A stretch of DNA of 34,698 nt from Gemmatimonadota bacterium (GCA_016207445.1 JACQPS010000220.1:1-34698); one strand, 5' to 3'; positions 1 through 7,970 are shown, numbered from the stretch's first letter. Made by a program: numbers and translations. The notes: generated by a model from the letters alone, not told the origin.

Positions 1-38
1 CTGGCCTAGGGCGCGGCCAACGTGGTGCGCGAAAGGAG

Positions 39-70
39 AACCGCGGCGCCGCGCGAGCGGCGCCGCGGTT
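39..70 (-). terminator. Perfect 14-bp hairpin with 4-nt loop downstream of the PilJ-HAMP gene
   Basis: Positions 39-52 pair perfectly with 57-70 (AACCGCGGCGCCGC arms) around a four-base loop. On the plus strand the loop reads GCGA, a GNRA-type tetraloop. It lies about 65 nt beyond the stop of the minus-strand gene ending at 136, and on the minus strand it is followed by CTCCTTTCG, a weak pyrimidine tail. A second smaller hairpin (102-108 with 113-119) sits between it and the gene. A transcription terminator is the simplest reading. No strong U-tract is present, so a protein-binding palindrome is also possible. Confidence 0.5.
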
Positions 71-135
71 CGTTCCTGCCGACGCGGCGGGGAACCCGAA
101 TGCCACCCGGGCGGGTGGCGGCATCGCACCTGCGG

Positions 136-951
136 TTAGTGGGTAAGTCGATGCTCCGTGGACCCCCCGCCGCGGATGGACCTCTGCGCAGCCGCGAGAC
201 GGCCGCGCAACACATCGAGGGAATCGGCCAGCTGGCCCAGCTCGTTGCGGACCGGTAGCCGGATGGGGGAATCCAGCTTGCCGGCGGTCAGCCCCTCCAC
301 GGCCTCTTCCAGCGAGCGCAGCGGCCGGAAAAGCTGGAGCAGGATCAGCCAGTAGCCGAGCACGAGCACGACGACGCCGGCGGCGAGGAATCCCAGTTGC
401 GCGAGCTTGAGTCGTGCGACCCGGCCCTCCGCAGCCGACTCGTATATCCGGACCGCTTCATCCACCTTGTTCAAAATCGTCGCGGACAGGGTCTCGAGAT
501 CCTCGAGCCCCTGTGTGAACGCAGGGGTGCCTGCTGCCTGCTCCAGCACTGCGTGTGCGCTGCGGTGCAGCGGCTCCCAGTAGTCTCGAACCTCTTCCAG
601 GGCCGCACGGAAATGGCGGTCGGTCGCCGGTGGGAGCTCGACCACATCGCCGCCGTAGGGCACGGACCCACCCTCGATGAGTGCGCGCAGGTCCAGGGCG
701 AACTCGTGCGCCGTGTCGTGCATGCGCTCCAGGTACTGCGGCTCCTGCCCGTGCGCGAGCCCGAGCGCCGCCTCCTTGGCCATTTTCTGGCTGAGCATGC
801 GCTCGCGTCCCGCGAGATTGAGCACGCGCGCGTCGTGCTCCTGCGTGCGCGAGTTCCAGACGCTGGTGGTTACCGATAGCGCACCCACCAGCACCACGTC
901 GACCAGCACGAGGCCGATCGTGAAGCGCAGCGTCAGCCGGGGGACCGCCAC
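136..951 (-). CDS. PilJ-type sensor domain plus HAMP membrane protein, no output domain
   Basis: 271 aa. A membrane segment spans roughly residues 8-30. It is followed by a periplasmic helical domain with the PilJ/NarX-like motif NLAGRERMLSQKMAKEA (residues about 43-60), a second membrane segment (about 186-210), and a HAMP linker to about residue 258, after which the protein ends. PilJ-type domains occur in type IV pilus chemoreceptors and in nitrate/nitrite-sensing kinases. Here there is no methyl-accepting, kinase or cyclase module, so any signal must pass to a partner by contact. The start is GTG, only 4 nt after the stop of the Yip1-like gene, so the two are probably translationally coupled. 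Fold confidence is high; role is unknown. Confidence 0.85.
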   Translation of the reverse strand: MAVPRLTLRFTIGLVLVDVVLVGALSVTTSVWNSRTQEHDARVLNLAGRERMLSQKMAKEAALGLAHGQEPQYLERMHDTAHEFALDLRALIEGGSVPYGGDVVELPPATDRHFRAALEEVRDYWEPLHRSAHAVLEQAAGTPAFTQGLEDLETLSATILNKVDEAVRIYESAAEGRVARLKLAQLGFLAAGVVVLVLGYWLILLQLFRPLRSLEEAVEGLTAGKLDSPIRLPVRNELGQLADSLDVLRGRLAAAQRSIRGGGSTEHRLTH

Positions 952-955
952 TGCG

Positions 956-1609
956 TTACCAGGCCAGCAAGGACACGAGCAGGATCAACAGGATCAGCAG
1001 GGCGATGCCACCCAGCTCCAGCAACGAGATCGCGATGGTCTCAGCCGCCTTTACGTCCATGAACCCCGCCGCCGCGCCCGTGCCCTTCACCAGAAGCACG
1101 CTCCACGTCAGGATCGTGGCCAGCTCGAGCCCGCGGATCCCCCAGACGACGAGCCCCGGCGCCTGCGGCCGGTCCGCGGAGAAGAGGGCCGACCCGTAGA
1201 AGGCGAGCTCCGTGGGAATCACGATGGCGAGCAGCGGCAGGAACAGCCACGTGGAGTAGCCGAACACGGCGTACATGCGCTCGGTGTCGCCCTCACCGCC
1301 CAGTGCGTCCGCGCTCCAGGAGAGCAGCCCCCCGGCGAAGTAGAGCGCCAGGAAGCCCAGCACCCCGCCCAGCAGCAGCACACCGACCGTGGCGGGCGCG
1401 AAACCGACCCGATCGCCGAGCGCCAGCCACTTGGCGCCGATATACGCGACGAAGATCCCCGAGAGCGCCGAGAAGAAGAGCTCCGGCGCAGCCTCCCGCT
1501 CCGCGCGGCGGAACAACACGGGGAACAGCGCCTTCGGGTGCGGGACCAGCTCCAGGAGATCGACGACGAGTGGCGGCGAGCTCGCAGTAAAACGGCTGTC
1601 GGAGGACAT
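956..1609 (-). CDS. Yip1-domain-like integral membrane protein
   Basis: 217 aa with four or five hydrophobic segments (for example LFFSALSGIFVAYIGA, VGVLLLGGVLGFLALYF and a very hydrophobic C-terminus ending LLILLILLVSLLAW). The pattern matches the bacterial YIP1 family, small membrane proteins of unknown function. The ATG at 1609 was chosen over upstream starts because AGGAGGT lies 8 nt before it. It is the first gene of a two-gene operon with the PilJ-HAMP protein. A sigma-54-like element lies about 205 nt upstream (1813-1828). Family assignment is by topology and general resemblance only. Confidence 0.75.
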   Translation of the reverse strand: MSSDSRFTASSPPLVVDLLELVPHPKALFPVLFRRAEREAAPELFFSALSGIFVAYIGAKWLALGDRVGFAPATVGVLLLGGVLGFLALYFAGGLLSWSADALGGEGDTERMYAVFGYSTWLFLPLLAIVIPTELAFYGSALFSADRPQAPGLVVWGIRGLELATILTWSVLLVKGTGAAAGFMDVKAAETIAISLLELGGIALLILLILLVSLLAW

Positions 1610-1812
1610 CGTCGCACCTCCTGTCGGACACGGAAGCCTCGCTGAAACAGTAGCCCGGGGCAAAGCGCGAATCTGTCGGGCAGCGGTGGAATCCGGGTAG
1701 GGGAATGCCCGACCGGAGTGTTGCGCCGCGCCCGCTCGGCCTCTTTGCCGAAAGAACCCGCACACGCCGGGGCTACGCCCGGTTGTCGGGCCGGAGGGCC
1801 ACGTGCACGTGG

Positions 1813-1828
1813 AGCAAGGGAGAGGCCC
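1813..1828 (-). promoter_or_regulatory. Candidate sigma-54 (-24/-12) promoter for the Yip1/PilJ operon
   Basis: Read on the minus strand, the element is GGGCCTCTCCCTTGCT. Against the sigma-54 consensus TGGCACGNNNNTTGCW it keeps the invariant GG and GC at the required spacing and the complete TTGCT -12 box. It differs at the first base and within the CAC of the -24 box. A sigma-54 activator is encoded at 8605-10002 in the same cluster, which makes the match more plausible. The distance to the start codon is about 200 nt. Confidence 0.35.
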
Positions 1829-1909
1829 GATGGCGGGGGTGCACGGAAATGCGGGACCGACGGGCGACAGCGAAAAAGGCGCGTGGTTGCGCGATGTTTC
1901 CAGTGGGGC

Positions 1910-1956
1910 AAAAGCGCCAGCCGTGGGGGGTCGGGCGACCCGGCTGCCGCTGGCGC
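1910..1956 (-). terminator. Terminator of the minus-strand redox operon
   Basis: Outer arms GCGCCAGC (1914-1921) and GCTGGCGC (1949-1956) enclose an inner GGGTCG/CGACCC pairing. On the minus strand the hairpin is followed by TTTTG. It lies about 80 nt past the stop of the cupredoxin gene ending at 2035, as expected for an intrinsic terminator. The plus-strand side is also followed by A5, so the structure could work in both directions. Confidence 0.65.
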
Positions 1957-2034
1957 AAAAACGCCCACCCCGGCCGGCCGGAGCCGGTCAAAATGTCCTA
2001 CCGGGGCCTATTAGAGTCGGCCGGTGATCGGAGC

Positions 2035-2724
2035 TCAGGAGCCGAATACGAAGTCGAGCGACGCGATCTGCCCGTCCTGGATCACGATCTCCCGCCGCAA
2101 CTCGCCGAGCTGGGCGTGCCAGGAGTGCAGCACGTAGCGCCCGGGGGGGACGTCTCTGATCTCGAACACGCCGTCGGGCGCGGTCAGGGCGTAATACGGG
2201 TGGTCGAAGACCCAGATGGCGGCGCGCATCCACTCGTGCGCGTCGCACTCGACTTCGATCAGACCCGGTCTTGCCAGGGCACGACGGTTCTTCACCTCTA
2301 CGCCGCGGCCGGGAAGGCCGAAATTACCCACCGTGCGCCGCGTGTGGTACAGATGCACGTTGTGCATGAGGGGGTCGAGGTTGCGCAGCGTGAGGACCGC
2401 TCCGGCCTCGGCCACCTGAACGGGCGGATCGAAGTCGCACCGAACGTTGGCGAGGGTTACAGCGCTCGAGCGGGTAGCCACCGGGATCGGTCCTTCCAGG
2501 AACACCACGCTGTTGGCGACCCGGCTATTGCGTACGAGCAGGTGGCGCGATGGCACCGTTGCGCCACATACGTCCGCGTCGGTCGTGACCTTGAGCTGCT
2601 CGGGCGTCGGCGCCGGGCCGCGGTAACTGACCGTACCCTTGACCGCGCCGCGCTGCCCGGCCGCGGACGTGGCGGTCGACAGAAGCACGAGCAAGCCAAG
2701 CGCAAGCTTGGTGGGCGTTGTCAT
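2035..2724 (-). CDS. Exported cupredoxin with carboxypeptidase-regulatory-like domain
   Basis: 229 aa. A signal peptide covers residues 1-22 (cleavage near TSAAGQ). The body is a cupredoxin-like beta fold with a complete set of type-1 copper ligands: H121 (LMHNVHLY), then C160, H163 and M166 in CDAHEWM. The last 60 residues (GVFEIRDVPPGRYVLHSWH) match carboxypeptidase-regulatory-like or methylamine-utilisation-type beta-sandwiches. It probably carries electrons in the periplasm. It is the last gene of the operon, 14 nt after the cytochrome-porin stop, with TGAGG as ribosome site. It is paralogous in architecture to the protein at 7967-8605. Confidence 0.85.
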   Translation of the reverse strand: MTTPTKLALGLLVLLSTATSAAGQRGAVKGTVSYRGPAPTPEQLKVTTDADVCGATVPSRHLLVRNSRVANSVVFLEGPIPVATRSSAVTLANVRCDFDPPVQVAEAGAVLTLRNLDPLMHNVHLYHTRRTVGNFGLPGRGVEVKNRRALARPGLIEVECDAHEWMRAAIWVFDHPYYALTAPDGVFEIRDVPPGRYVLHSWHAQLGELRREIVIQDGQIASLDFVFGS

Positions 2725-2738
2725 TCTAGCCTCAGGGA

Positions 2739-3815
2739 TCAGAAGTACGCGTGCATTTCCAGGCTGACGCGGTCCACGTCCGTGCGGGCCTGCGGGATGT
2801 CCTGGAGCAACGTGTAGAACGCGGAGAGCTGGAGGAAAGCCACCGGGAACGCTTCCACGCCGAAGCGCGCGCGAACGCGGGCGTTCTCCGCGATTTCGGT
2901 GTCGGGGTCGAGGAAGCCGTAGGTGAGTTTCACGTTGAGCCCGCGGCGGAGCAGGACGTCGCCTTCCACGTACGCGGCGAGGCGCTCGACGCGCCCGCTG
3001 GCGGCGCCGTCGTCTCGCACGAGGTCGGCCTCGCCGAGCAGCGTGATCCGCCCCGTGCTCACGCCCGCGTATCCGCCCAGCACGGTCCGGCGACTGCCGC
3101 CGCCCTCGTTGCGCGACGCCGAGGCACCCAGCCGGAGGCGACGAAGGGCGAGCGCCACGCTGCCGGTGATTTGCTTCGCATCGTCGGCCTCCGCCGCGCC
3201 CTGGCTGCCATTGGACAGGGCCACCACGATCGTGAGTGACCCTGGCTCGATTCCCAGCTCGAGCCCCTGGTCGGGCGTATCGTAGGTAAAGCCGGTCTGC
3301 TCGCGTATGAACTCGCGGTCATCGGGCAAGCGTAGCCCGTACGGGAGCAGGAACTTTCCGGCTTTTACGTAGCCGTTCGCCGGCAGCCCTTCCAGCAGCA
3401 CGAAGGCTTCGCGGGCCGATGCGCCCGCGGGGCCGAGCGTCTCGTCGAAGTAGACGGTCAGGCGATCGGCCACGGGGCGGAGCTCGAGTTGCACGTTGGA
3501 CTCGTCGATCTCCACGGCGGCCCGTGGTGTGCTCCGTCCGATCGTGCCGAATGCCGCGACCCGAAGGTTGCCGCCGACCGCGGCAAAATCGTTGAGCGAG
3601 CGACCGCGGAACCCCGTCGGACGTAATGGGAGTCGCGTCTGCCCGTAAATATTCCCGAAGGCGTTGCGCCCGCCGCCGCCCGTGCGGTTCGTGTGGCATT
3701 GGGAGCATTGAAGCCCGGTTCGCACGGCCAGGTACGGCTCGGCCGCGGCCGCCGTTGGAATCCATTCGAGGAGGAGGGCGGCGGCGGAGAGAGTGCAGGG
3801 AATGCGCAGCCACAT
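2739..3815 (-). CDS. Fused monoheme cytochrome-porin (Cyc2-like architecture)
   Basis: 358 aa. Signal peptide, residues 1-26. Next comes one c-heme motif, C37-S-Q-C40-H41, in the context YLAVRTGLQCSQCHTNRTGGG. The remainder alternates polar and hydrophobic residues as in outer-membrane beta-strands and ends with an aromatic residue (HAYF), the usual signal for barrel assembly. One N-terminal heme followed by a barrel is the layout of Cyc2, the outer-membrane Fe(II) oxidase family, but the substrate here is unknown. The ATG at 3815 has GGAGG 6-7 nt upstream; a TTG at 3833 that overlaps the preceding stop is an alternative. It is a diverged counterpart of the protein at 6540-7970. Confidence 0.85.
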   Translation of the reverse strand: MWLRIPCTLSAAALLLEWIPTAAAAEPYLAVRTGLQCSQCHTNRTGGGGRNAFGNIYGQTRLPLRPTGFRGRSLNDFAAVGGNLRVAAFGTIGRSTPRAAVEIDESNVQLELRPVADRLTVYFDETLGPAGASAREAFVLLEGLPANGYVKAGKFLLPYGLRLPDDREFIREQTGFTYDTPDQGLELGIEPGSLTIVVALSNGSQGAAEADDAKQITGSVALALRRLRLGASASRNEGGGSRRTVLGGYAGVSTGRITLLGEADLVRDDGAASGRVERLAAYVEGDVLLRRGLNVKLTYGFLDPDTEIAENARVRARFGVEAFPVAFLQLSAFYTLLQDIPQARTDVDRVSLEMHAYF

Positions 3816-3829
3816 CGTCGTCCTCCGTT

Positions 3830-4264
3830 TCAATCAGGAGCGCCGGCCGCGATCCACTGCCGAATCGCGTTCAGCTCCTCCGCCGTGAGCGGCGCCAGTC
3901 CGAGCGGCATACGGCCGCCGGTGATCCCGGCACGACCCTCCAGCTTCCAGATGAGGTAGCTGGAGTCCGGCTGGCTGGGTCGGACGCGCAGCATTGCGGG
4001 TTGCTCCACGCTCGCGACGCCCACGAGGTTTGCGCGTGCCACGCCCGCGTCCAGCGCGAGGCCGAGCGGGGCCGATGCGCCCGTATGACACGCGGCGGCG
4101 CAGATCGGCGAGAAGATCCGTTCCTGGATCGAGGACAGTGTGGGCGCGAGTGGACCGGCCGGCGTCCGGACGGGCCGGCCGAACTCGTCGAGCCCGGTGC
4201 CGTCGCCGACGCAGCCGCCGACCAAGGCGAACGCGAGCAGTGGCCAGCGATGTTCCACCCTCAT
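3830..4264 (-). CDS. Small lipoprotein with CX3CH heme-type motif
   Basis: 144 aa. The lipobox is LVGGC, with C18 as the lipidation site. The motif C55-A-A-A-C59-H60, in IFSPICAAACHTG, is a c-heme site with three rather than two residues between the cysteines. This variant is common in 'planctomycete-type' cytochrome domains, where the sequence is usually IFTPRCATSGCH. The C-terminus (RMPLGLAPLTAEELNAIRQW) carries a candidate distal Met and the last cytochrome helix (Ile-Arg-Gln-Trp). The ATG overlaps the stop of the diheme cytochrome by 4 nt (ATGA), so the two are translationally coupled. Heme attachment is inferred, not proven. Confidence 0.8.
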   Translation of the reverse strand: MRVEHRWPLLAFALVGGCVGDGTGLDEFGRPVRTPAGPLAPTLSSIQERIFSPICAAACHTGASAPLGLALDAGVARANLVGVASVEQPAMLRVRPSQPDSSYLIWKLEGRAGITGGRMPLGLAPLTAEELNAIRQWIAAGAPD

Positions 4265-5274
4265 GGCTTCCCCGCCGCAGTGCGCGCCGCGCCGACTGCA
4301 GCCTCCGCATCCTCCCGCAACAGGCGGTACGGTAGCGAAGGGCGTCGCTCGAGGGATTGGATGTAGTAGACGAGCGCCCACAACCGCCGTTCGACGAGCG
4401 CGTCCAACGCGGCTGGCGACATGGCGGCCAGCTCGGCGGCGTTGGGTTCCCGCGTCAAGTAGGTCGCGGCGCCATCGAACTCTGCCGGCGGGAGCCGGCG
4501 CCGCAGCCCCGCCACATCGGCGTTCGCTCCCCCGGCGTACGCCAGCACGCTCGGCTCCAGCGCCGGCATCGGTGTACCGCTCAGCCCGGTGCGCAGTGTG
4601 CGGTAGAGTGCCTCGGGCGAGCCGCCGTTCTTGTAGGCACCCCGCGTGAAGTCGTAAGGGCGGATGGGGTCCCCGTAGTCGTCCGAGAGTCGCCGCGCCG
4701 AAGGTCCGTTTCCGCGCCCGCGCTCCCCATGGCACTGGGCACAGCCCAGCACCGCATAGACCCAGGGCCCTTCCGAAATCAGCTCCCGCGACCGGCCTGG
4801 AGGAGAGGGAAGGGGTACCGGAGGGTCGGGGGCTTCGGTCCGAAACGTCGGCGCGAAGCTCTTGATATAGCGGACGAGCGCCCAACACTCGGCCTCGGTC
4901 AGCCGAGTGCCCCATGCGGGCATCCAGGTTCCGGCAACGCCCTGTGAGATCGTGCGGAACAGGTCCTGGTCGCTCGGCAGCGATCCCGACGGCGTCGTCC
5001 GGAACTTGAAAACACCGGCCGTGAAGTCGCGTGGTCGAGGCAGGCCGAGGCCCCGTGCGGCGGGCCCGCGGCCGTCGCCCCGCGCGCCGTGGCACGCGGC
5101 GCAGGCATCCGCGTACAGCCGCGCCGCGTCCACGGCCGAGACCAGGTCAGGCACAGCGCTGGGGGGCGCTTGGGCGGAGCAGACGGGAACCGGCCCTCCC
5201 AGCGCGAGCAGGACGAGCACGCCCACGTGCCCGGGTAGCTGGGCCGGTCGTGCTCGCCCGCGATGCTCAGCCAC
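4261..5274 (-). CDS. Periplasmic diheme cytochrome c
   Basis: 337 aa. An N-terminal hydrophobic segment with an exported profile ends near residue 35. Two class-I cytochrome c domains follow: C58-A-A-C61-H62 with distal Met M118 (GTWMPAWG), and C178-A-Q-C181-H182 with M236 (GTPMPAL). The second domain has an insertion of roughly 70 residues before its last helix (WALVYYIQSLE). Diheme proteins of this type pass electrons between membrane complexes and soluble carriers. The start is GTG, 6 nt after the double-cupredoxin gene; the ribosome site is weak, so a start further in cannot be excluded. It lies in the same operon as the lipoprotein and porin. Confidence 0.88.
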   Translation of the reverse strand: MAEHRGRARPAQLPGHVGVLVLLALGGPVPVCSAQAPPSAVPDLVSAVDAARLYADACAACHGARGDGRGPAARGLGLPRPRDFTAGVFKFRTTPSGSLPSDQDLFRTISQGVAGTWMPAWGTRLTEAECWALVRYIKSFAPTFRTEAPDPPVPLPSPPGRSRELISEGPWVYAVLGCAQCHGERGRGNGPSARRLSDDYGDPIRPYDFTRGAYKNGGSPEALYRTLRTGLSGTPMPALEPSVLAYAGGANADVAGLRRRLPPAEFDGAATYLTREPNAAELAAMSPAALDALVERRLWALVYYIQSLERRPSLPYRLLREDAEAAVGAARTAAGKP

Positions 5275-5280
5275 GGGCGC

Positions 5281-6243
5281 TCACCCCGCGCTGACGGCGA
5301 TGCTGCCGATCATCCCCTTCTCGGCATGCTGAGGAAGGGTGCAGCGCGTCTCGTACGTGCCGGTCTTCGTGGGTACAACGAACAGGTAGGTGGCCCCCCC
5401 TACCATGAGCTCCACCGCCTTCAGGTACGGCGCCTTGATCTCCGCCTGCGTGTCTTCCGCCTTCCGCCACACCGTGGTCTTGAAGAACTCGGCCGCCGTC
5501 CAGTAGTGCTTCTCCACGTTGCCAGCGGCGCTCTCCAGCCGGATGCGGTAGCCGGTACCCTGCAGCAACGTGAGGTCCTTCGGCACGAAGGTGAAGGTGG
5601 GCGTTTCCTGCACGCTAATGGTCAGGTCCACCCGCGTCTGCCAGACCGTGTGCGAGCTCGACCGCCGGCCATCGCTCAGCAGCGTCGCGTCGAAGTCCGT
5701 CGCGATCTCCAGGTCCAGCTTGTTGTCCTCGCCTCCCGTGATCACGAACTGCGCGGTCATGCCCGCTTCCTTGTGCCCCGGAATCGTGCACACGATGTCG
5801 TACGTTCCCGGCAGGACCGGCACGAAGTACAGGTCCAGCGCGCCCCCGACCATCAGCTCCACTTCGCTGAAGTACGGCGCCTTGTACTCGGCCTGTGACG
5901 TCTCGATCTTCCGCGTCGCGATCGCCTGGTAGAAGTTGCCCAGGCCCGTCGGCGAGACATAGTGCTTCAGCACGTTCGGCGATCCGTTCAGGATGCGCAG
6001 CACGTACGGCTTCCCGGCCTCGAACGTCAGCCGGTTCGGCGAGAACGACAGGGCCCCCGTGGGCGACTCCACCATCGTCAGGGTCACCACGGTCTTCTGG
6101 TCCCAGTTTACCGACGCCAGCCAGTCGGTAACGGTGACCGGTCCCGCGAGCTCCGGCTCGGTGCCGTTGTCGTCGCACGCTCCGGCCACGGCCCCGAACA
6201 GGACGAGCCACAATCCTGTTCCCTTCCAGCGCCTTGCCGACAT
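5281..6243 (-). CDS. Lipoprotein with two tandem cupredoxin domains
   Basis: 320 aa. The lipobox is AVAGAC, with C23 lipidated. There are two cupredoxin domains, each with a full type-1 copper ligand set: H94, C152, H157, M162 (VCTIPGHKEAGM) and H246, C301, H306, M311 (RCTLPQHAEKGM). The repeats also share the phrases KAPYFSEVELMVGG and KAPYLKAVELMVGG, which shows an internal duplication. Two copper centres on one membrane-anchored protein suggest a relay or wire. ATG with GGGAGG upstream. It is the first gene of the operon that runs to 2035, so its promoter should lie in 6244-6539. Confidence 0.9.
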   Translation of the reverse strand: MSARRWKGTGLWLVLFGAVAGACDDNGTEPELAGPVTVTDWLASVNWDQKTVVTLTMVESPTGALSFSPNRLTFEAGKPYVLRILNGSPNVLKHYVSPTGLGNFYQAIATRKIETSQAEYKAPYFSEVELMVGGALDLYFVPVLPGTYDIVCTIPGHKEAGMTAQFVITGGEDNKLDLEIATDFDATLLSDGRRSSSHTVWQTRVDLTISVQETPTFTFVPKDLTLLQGTGYRIRLESAAGNVEKHYWTAAEFFKTTVWRKAEDTQAEIKAPYLKAVELMVGGATYLFVVPTKTGTYETRCTLPQHAEKGMIGSIAVSAG

Positions 6244-6539
6244 GTTCGCCTCCCGTTGACGGCCAGCTCCGGCCCGCGTTTACCTGGCGACGTCACCCGG
6301 GCCCGCCCCCCGGGCCCGGCATCATGCGTCGAGTGCCTTGTCTCCAGGGCAGGAAGCGCACCGGAGACACTCGGCCTGGCACTTCGCGCCACAACAGCAT
6401 GTCTGGTAACGAGTTAAAGCGAAGAGCCGGCCGCGCCGTTGCGCTGCCGTCGGCCCGGCAGTGCGACGTGGCTTGTCACAGGTGCGTCAGCGCGTGACGC
6501 CAGTCGCCAGCGGCGATGCGCAGCTCGTGGAGTGGTGAT
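6244..6539. other. Intergenic region upstream of the double-cupredoxin operon
   Basis: No gene found. It contains a 9-bp GC hairpin (6297-6305 with 6311-6319) in the presumed 5' leader, and a longer imperfect inverted repeat (GAGTG...GTCTCC at 6331-6347 pairing with GGAGACACTC at 6363-6372). The second could terminate the upstream porin transcript. No clean sigma-54 or sigma-70 promoter could be picked out by eye. Confidence 0.55.
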
Positions 6540-7970
6540 TCAGAACGCCACGTCCAGGCGGATCCAGAGGGAATGCGGTCGGCGGGAGTCGCGCTGCGGT
6601 GGGGGCGCGTCGGAGGCGTACAGATCGCCCTCGACCACGGCACGTACGTTCTGGCGCACGAGCAGCACCAGGCCTGGAAGCACGCGTGTCTGATCGGCGT
6701 CGGTCACGGTGAAATCGCTTTCCGCGGACGCGTCGGTAGTGAAGTAATCGAGCTTGAGTGAGCCGATGAGCCACGGTAGAAAGAGCACCTCGGCCTTGCC
6801 GAAGAGGCTCGACCAGCTCAGGGCGCCCGGTGAATCGGGTCCCCAGGGGTTCTCGTTGCGGGCTGCCATCCACCCGAAGCCGAGGTCCAGGGGACCGTAG
6901 AGCGTCCGCGCGTTGACGCCGAAGGCGCGGTGTCGGTCCTGGCTGCCTCGGGCCACGGGCTCGGCCCCGGCGTAGCCGAAATGCTCGAGGATGATGCTGC
7001 GATCCATGAGCTGGCCGCGACCGCCGGTAACGGGCCGGCCACCGGGCGGATAGGTCCCGTCCAGCCGGAGCCCGCCGAGCTTGTAACGCAGCTTGTAGTA
7101 GATGTCCTTGTGATTGTTGTTGTCGGCTGTCTGCGCGCCGGCGCCCTGGGCGAGGCCGACCGCGTAGAAGAGGCGACCCGCCGCGGCCAGGCCATTCAGC
7201 TCCAGCGCGGGCTGGCTCTGCCGTAACTGGAATTCATTGGCCGAGCGCGCGCCGCGCCCTGCTCCGCCGAGCTCCAGGTCGGACGCCCGGAACTGCTGCC
7301 ACAGGAAATTCTCCCGGGCGGCCCGATCGATCTGACGGTCCGCGAACGTGAAGAGATAGAGGTTCTGGAGGCCGACCCACAGGTTGAGCGCACGCGGAGG
7401 CAAGATGGGCAGGAAGTCCTGAAACTCGAGCTTGGCCTGGACGAGCTGGGTGCCGCGCTCCCGGCTCCATTCGAGCTCCAGGAACGCGGCCACACCCTCG
7501 CCGAGCGTGGTGCCGGCCAGGAGATAGATCTCGTGGGGGAAGCGGTAGCTCCAGCTCCGGCCCCCCGCCGCGCCGCGGCTTACCTGCACGTCGTTCTGAA
7601 TGCGTAGTGCCAGTGGCACGGCCGCAGGGAGCTCGCCCGGCCAGATCGCGCGCGGCCACAGGTCCTTCCAGGGGTCCTCGCCGAGCGGCACGGGCTCGTC
7701 GCGGCGCAGCAAGGCATCGTTTTCCGGAAAGCGGTAGCCATTCAGGCGGAACGCCTCGCCGAGCACGTTCAGCTTCGGCGCGGCCGTGTGGCAGGTCGAG
7801 CACGTGGTGCGGTACTTCCGCGAGAACGCCGGGATCGGGGCTTCCGGTGCAGGTCGTAGCGCGTGAGGTGTGGTGGCCGCCGTCGTCGCGGAACAGGCCA
7901 GGATGCTTGCCGCGATCAGAAGCCGGCTGTGCGCCCGGGTGTGGCGCCGTGGACGGGAGCGCCCGCTCAT
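6540..7970 (-). CDS. Fused monoheme cytochrome-porin (Cyc2-like architecture)
   Basis: 476 aa. A long basic N-region and signal peptide run to about residue 32. The heme motif C57-S-T-C60-H61 lies in PAFSRKYRTTCSTCHTAAPK, followed by LNVLGEAFRLNGY. This string closely resembles the N-terminal cytochrome signature of Cyc2-type proteins (PxFARxxGxxCxxCH...LNxxGxxFxxxGY). The remaining 390 residues look like an outer-membrane barrel and end in LDVAF. ATG at 7970 overlaps the preceding cupredoxin stop by 4 nt. The predicted role is electron exchange across the outer membrane; direction and substrate are unknown. Compare the shorter, more diverged copy at 2739-3815. Confidence 0.87.
   Translation of the reverse strand: MSGRSRPRRHTRAHSRLLIAASILACSATTAATTPHALRPAPEAPIPAFSRKYRTTCSTCHTAAPKLNVLGEAFRLNGYRFPENDALLRRDEPVPLGEDPWKDLWPRAIWPGELPAAVPLALRIQNDVQVSRGAAGGRSWSYRFPHEIYLLAGTTLGEGVAAFLELEWSRERGTQLVQAKLEFQDFLPILPPRALNLWVGLQNLYLFTFADRQIDRAARENFLWQQFRASDLELGGAGRGARSANEFQLRQSQPALELNGLAAAGRLFYAVGLAQGAGAQTADNNNHKDIYYKLRYKLGGLRLDGTYPPGGRPVTGGRGQLMDRSIILEHFGYAGAEPVARGSQDRHRAFGVNARTLYGPLDLGFGWMAARNENPWGPDSPGALSWSSLFGKAEVLFLPWLIGSLKLDYFTTDASAESDFTVTDADQTRVLPGLVLLVRQNVRAVVEGDLYASDAPPPQRDSRRPHSLWIRLDVAF

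Larger units (their letters stand above)
1610..2034. other. Intergenic region between Yip1-like operon and cupredoxin operon
   Basis: No credible gene. It holds the candidate sigma-54 promoter of the Yip1/PilJ operon (1813-1828) and the terminator of the upstream minus-strand operon (1910-1956). A second element near 1799-1812 (CCACGTGCACGTGG, a perfect 14-bp palindrome) lies directly next to the -12 side of the sigma-54 candidate and could bind a regulator. Confidence 0.6.

Noticed and set aside
6348-6364. Possible sigma-54 site upstream of the double-cupredoxin gene
   Set aside because: On the minus strand it has GG and GC at the right spacing but only about six of ten consensus positions, which is within chance in this GC-rich DNA.
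2739-7970. Naming the cytochrome-porins as iron oxidase Cyc2
   Set aside because: The architecture and N-terminal motif agree, but the same layout occurs in uncharacterised proteins. No sequence feature here fixes the substrate, so only Cyc2-like is claimed.
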